NCBI RefSeq assembly: GCF_003952185.1
Contig: NZ_RXFS01000006.1
Location: 124,001 to 188,000, forward strand
Reading direction: 5' to 3'
DNA: 64,000 nucleotides
Source of the DNA: Variovorax sp. 679
GTDB lineage: Bacteria > Pseudomonadota > Gammaproteobacteria > Burkholderiales > Burkholderiaceae_C
This document shows, piece after piece, positions 61,793 to 64,000 of the stretch (positions within the stretch are counted from its first letter, which is position 1; each line of letters starts with the position of its first letter). A program made the translations under genes and the position numbers. Under the pieces are notes generated by a model. The model did not search any database and had not been told where the DNA came from. It saw nothing but the letters and a program-made list of their open reading frames with translations.

Positions 61793-63223
61793 TCAGTAGA
61801 CGGAACGCATCGCGTCCCACGAGATGCCTGCGCCTGGCTTGCCGGTGGCGAAGCCGGGCGCGGCGGCGAGCGAGGACAGGTCGAGCTGCCCTGCGCGGAT
61901 GGCGAGGCGCACGGCGCCGTCGCTGGTTTGGTAGAGGCCGGGATGCAGCTTCATCAGCCCTTGCTGCTCGGCTTCGGGTGCCGCGGCAAGGCCGTTGACG
62001 TAGTGGTGGCCGTTGCGTTCCACGTGCGAGAGGCCCAGCCAGGCGACGAGCGCCAGATCCTGCTGCACGCCGATGCCGGCCTGCATGGTCAGGTCTTCGC
62101 CGGAGAGGAAGTAGCGCGGCTTCTCCGTCGCGGCGTTCCATTGCGCGCAGCGCGCGGCATTGATGACCGACTTGTAGAAACCCTTGCAGCTCTTGCTCGA
62201 CACGCCGGTGTAGCCCAGCGCGCGGGCCTGCACGAAGGCATCGAGCGTGGCGTCCGATTCGTCGATGAGCAGCGGAATGCGCTTGCCCAGTGCGGACACG
62301 TCGCGCTGCAGCGCCGCGTCGCGGCGGATCGGCTGCTCGACGAAGACGGTCTTCTGCGCGAGCTTCCACAGCACGGGCGTGGAGAGCATGCGGTCGAGGA
62401 AAGTGGCGAATGCATCGGCGTCCGCGTACTGCTCGTTGCCGTCGAGCGTCACGAGCTGGGCCTGGCCGTCGATCACGCGGGTGATGCGCTGGAGCCGGTC
62501 GATGTCCTGCGCGGTGTTGCCGCACAGCTTGAGCTTGAAATGCGTGTGGCCGTAGCGCTGCACGGCGGCCTGCAGCGTGGTCGGCAGGCCGCCGGCTGGC
62601 GCATCGGGCGAAGCGTCACTGTCGTCGATGGCATCGGCCAGCCCGACGGTGTGTCGTGCCGCGATGCGGGTTCGCGGCGATTGCTTCGCCAGGAAGCCGG
62701 CCATGTCGAAGCCAGCGAGGTCGTCAGCCAGGCCGCTGCCGGCGATGTCGATGCCGCTGAGGTTGCCGCTCATCGCCGCAGCGAAGCTCGTGCCGCTATG
62801 CAGGCACAGCGCGTCGAGCAGGGCGCGGTCGATCAGCGCGGGGCCGTAGCTGGCCACCAGCGGCTGCAGGCCCTTGGCCCTGGCACGCGACTGGAGCGCT
62901 GCGTAGTTCGAGGCGAAATGCGTCCACGCGGTCTGCGCATCGGGCTCGGCGGTGTAGGCCTCGCGCGCATCGCGCAGGGCGAATCGCAGCTGCTCGAAGT
63001 TCTGCTCGTTGGTGAGCGCGGGGTTCTTGTCGAACCACTTCGGAATCATCATCTCCGCCGCGCAGCCCTCGGCCGTGCGGCCATCGGCGAAGCGGATGCG
63101 CGCTCGCACATAGACCTGCGGACAGGCCGTGACGGTGGCGGCGCCGAAGCGGAAGGGCAGCCGCAGCGCCACGTTGCGCTCGGCGAAGCGGATCTCCTCG
63201 ACGTGGAAACGGATCGCGTCCAT
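61793..63223 (-). CDS. Enolase-superfamily enzyme (mandelate racemase/muconate lactonising type)
   Basis: 476 residues, longer than the usual 370-400. The N-terminal capping domain includes LRLPFRFGAATVTACPQVYVR. The barrel shows FKLKLCGN (acid/base Lys), LVTLDGNEQY, VFVEQPI and LLIDESDATLDAF as metal ligands and SSKSCKGFYKS. It probably dehydrates a sugar acid. It lies between the dehydrogenase gene (48-bp gap) and the ABC ATPase gene (11-bp gap). Confidence 0.85.
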   Translation of the reverse strand: MDAIRFHVEEIRFAERNVALRLPFRFGAATVTACPQVYVRARIRFADGRTAEGCAAEMMIPKWFDKNPALTNEQNFEQLRFALRDAREAYTAEPDAQTAWTHFASNYAALQSRARAKGLQPLVASYGPALIDRALLDALCLHSGTSFAAAMSGNLSGIDIAGSGLADDLAGFDMAGFLAKQSPRTRIAARHTVGLADAIDDSDASPDAPAGGLPTTLQAAVQRYGHTHFKLKLCGNTAQDIDRLQRITRVIDGQAQLVTLDGNEQYADADAFATFLDRMLSTPVLWKLAQKTVFVEQPIRRDAALQRDVSALGKRIPLLIDESDATLDAFVQARALGYTGVSSKSCKGFYKSVINAARCAQWNAATEKPRYFLSGEDLTMQAGIGVQQDLALVAWLGLSHVERNGHHYVNGLAAAPEAEQQGLMKLHPGLYQTSDGAVRLAIRAGQLDLSSLAAAPGFATGKPGAGISWDAMRSVY

Positions 63224-63234
63224 GGGGTGCCGTT

Positions 63235-64000
63235 TCAGTGGTCCAGGATGCCCTGAGAGAAGAAATGCGCGCGCACCAGCTTCGTGTACGCGCCGAACTC
63301 GGGCGAGGCCATCATGTCGAGCGTGCGGGCGCGCGGCAGGTCGATGTCGTACACCGCGGCGATGGAGCCGGGGCGCTCGCTCATCACCATCACGCGGTCC
63401 GACAGGAAGATGGCTTCGGGAATGCTGTGGGTGATGAGCATCACCGTCTTCTTCGACGCCATCCAGATGCGTTGCAGCTCCAGGTTCATCTTCTCGCGCG
63501 TCATCGCGTCGAGCGCGCCGAAGGGTTCGTCCATCAGCAGCACAGACGGGTCGTGCAGCAGGGCGCGGCAGATCGACGCACGCTGCTGCATGCCGCCCGA
63601 GAGCTGCCAGGGGTACTTCTTCTCGAAGCCCTTCAGGCCCGCCATTTCCATCAGCTCGCGGGCGCGGGCACGCGACGCCTCCGAAGGCAGGTGGCGCATC
63701 TCGGCCTGCAGCAGGATGTTGTCTTCCACGCTGCGCCAGGGCAGCAGCACCGCGCTCTGGAACACGATGCCCACGTCCTTCTGCGGTCCCTTGATCGGGT
63801 GGCCTGCCAGCGTGAGGCTGCCGCCGCTGATGGGCAGCAGGCCGGCCACCATCTTCAGCAGCGTGCTCTTGCCGCAGCCCGAAGGGCCGACGACGGAGAC
63901 GAACTCGCCTTCCTTGATGGCAAAGTCGAGCGGCTTGAGCGACTCGACGGGGCCGTCCTTGCTTTGGTAGATCTTCGAGACGCCGCGCGCTTCGATCAGG
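63235..64000 (-). CDS. ABC transporter ATPase, SsuB/TauB/NitT type (5-prime end missing)
   Basis: About 255 residues lie within the window, nearly full length; the first codons lie beyond 64000. Walker A is GPSGCGKS, signature LSGGMQQRASICRAL, Walker B SVLLMDEPFGALD and H-loop ITHSIPEAIFLSDRV. It energises a nitrate/sulfonate/taurine-type importer whose permease and binding protein should be just outside. Its position suggests that the transporter feeds the catabolic operon downstream. Confidence 0.9.
   Translation of the reverse strand, partial: LIEARGVSKIYQSKDGPVESLKPLDFAIKEGEFVSVVGPSGCGKSTLLKMVAGLLPISGGSLTLAGHPIKGPQKDVGIVFQSAVLLPWRSVEDNILLQAEMRHLPSEASRARARELMEMAGLKGFEKKYPWQLSGGMQQRASICRALLHDPSVLLMDEPFGALDAMTREKMNLELQRIWMASKKTVMLITHSIPEAIFLSDRVMVMSERPGSIAAVYDIDLPRARTLDMMASPEFGAYTKLVRAHFFSQGILDH

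Overview
This is a high-GC chromosomal segment in which nearly every long gene uses G/C-ending codons. The gene families (EmrAB/OMF behind MarR, a Liv-type ABC operon with tandem binding proteins, YXWGXW protein, FMN riboswitch on ribH, miaA, mutL, amiC, tsaE, queG) point to a betaproteobacterium of the order Burkholderiales, most likely a Variovorax-like member of the Comamonadaceae. That assignment rests on family recognition only. No rRNA, tRNA, CRISPR, phage or complete insertion sequence was seen.

Layout. 0-5.5 kb: a partial ABC exporter diverges from a marR-OMF-emrA-emrB multidrug efflux operon. 5.5-8 kb: a coupled AGE epimerase and DUF1479 dioxygenase. 8.3-14.2 kb: a complete branched-chain amino acid/amide ABC importer (livG, livF, two tandem binding proteins, livH, livM). 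14.3-24.5 kb: mixed cell-envelope and hydrolase genes, including an FtsX-type permease without its ATPase, an AttH-like lipocalin, a cysteine-synthase-fold enzyme, a penicillin-acylase-type lipoprotein, and a methyltransferase broken by one base.

24.5-28.3 kb is the most striking locus. Four genes (TIGR02452/PARG-like, DUF4291, NADAR, ADP-ribosylglycohydrolase) form a tight minus-strand operon. A divergent Nudix-fold regulator of the NrtR type, with a degenerate catalytic box, lies upstream. Two tandem 21-bp palindromes sit in the shared 104-bp promoter region. I read this as a locally regulated ADP-ribose removal or salvage module with no ADP-ribosyltransferase in view.

28.3-34 kb: an ECF sigma/YCII pair, then a GntR-controlled cluster (PhyH dioxygenase, SAF-domain dehydrogenase, divergent PLP ammonia-lyase) with a perfect 16-bp operator. 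34-46 kb: housekeeping genes (LolD-type ATPase, miaA, mutL, amiC, tsaE, queG) among hydrolases. 46-51.4 kb: ArsC-like, GST, FMN-riboswitch-controlled ribH, TonB siderophore receptor, AlkZ/YcaQ-like protein.

51.4-58.4 kb is an accessory island of small orphan genes with less GC-biased codon use. Each plus-strand gene spacer carries a same-orientation motif with invariant core CGGCCA. Two oppositely oriented copies of a larger repeat lie at the island edges. One gene, RraB-like, is frameshifted. 58.5-64 kb: a catabolic operon (sugar isomerase, DUF993, Gfo/Idh/MocA dehydrogenase, enolase-superfamily enzyme, ABC ATPase running off the end).
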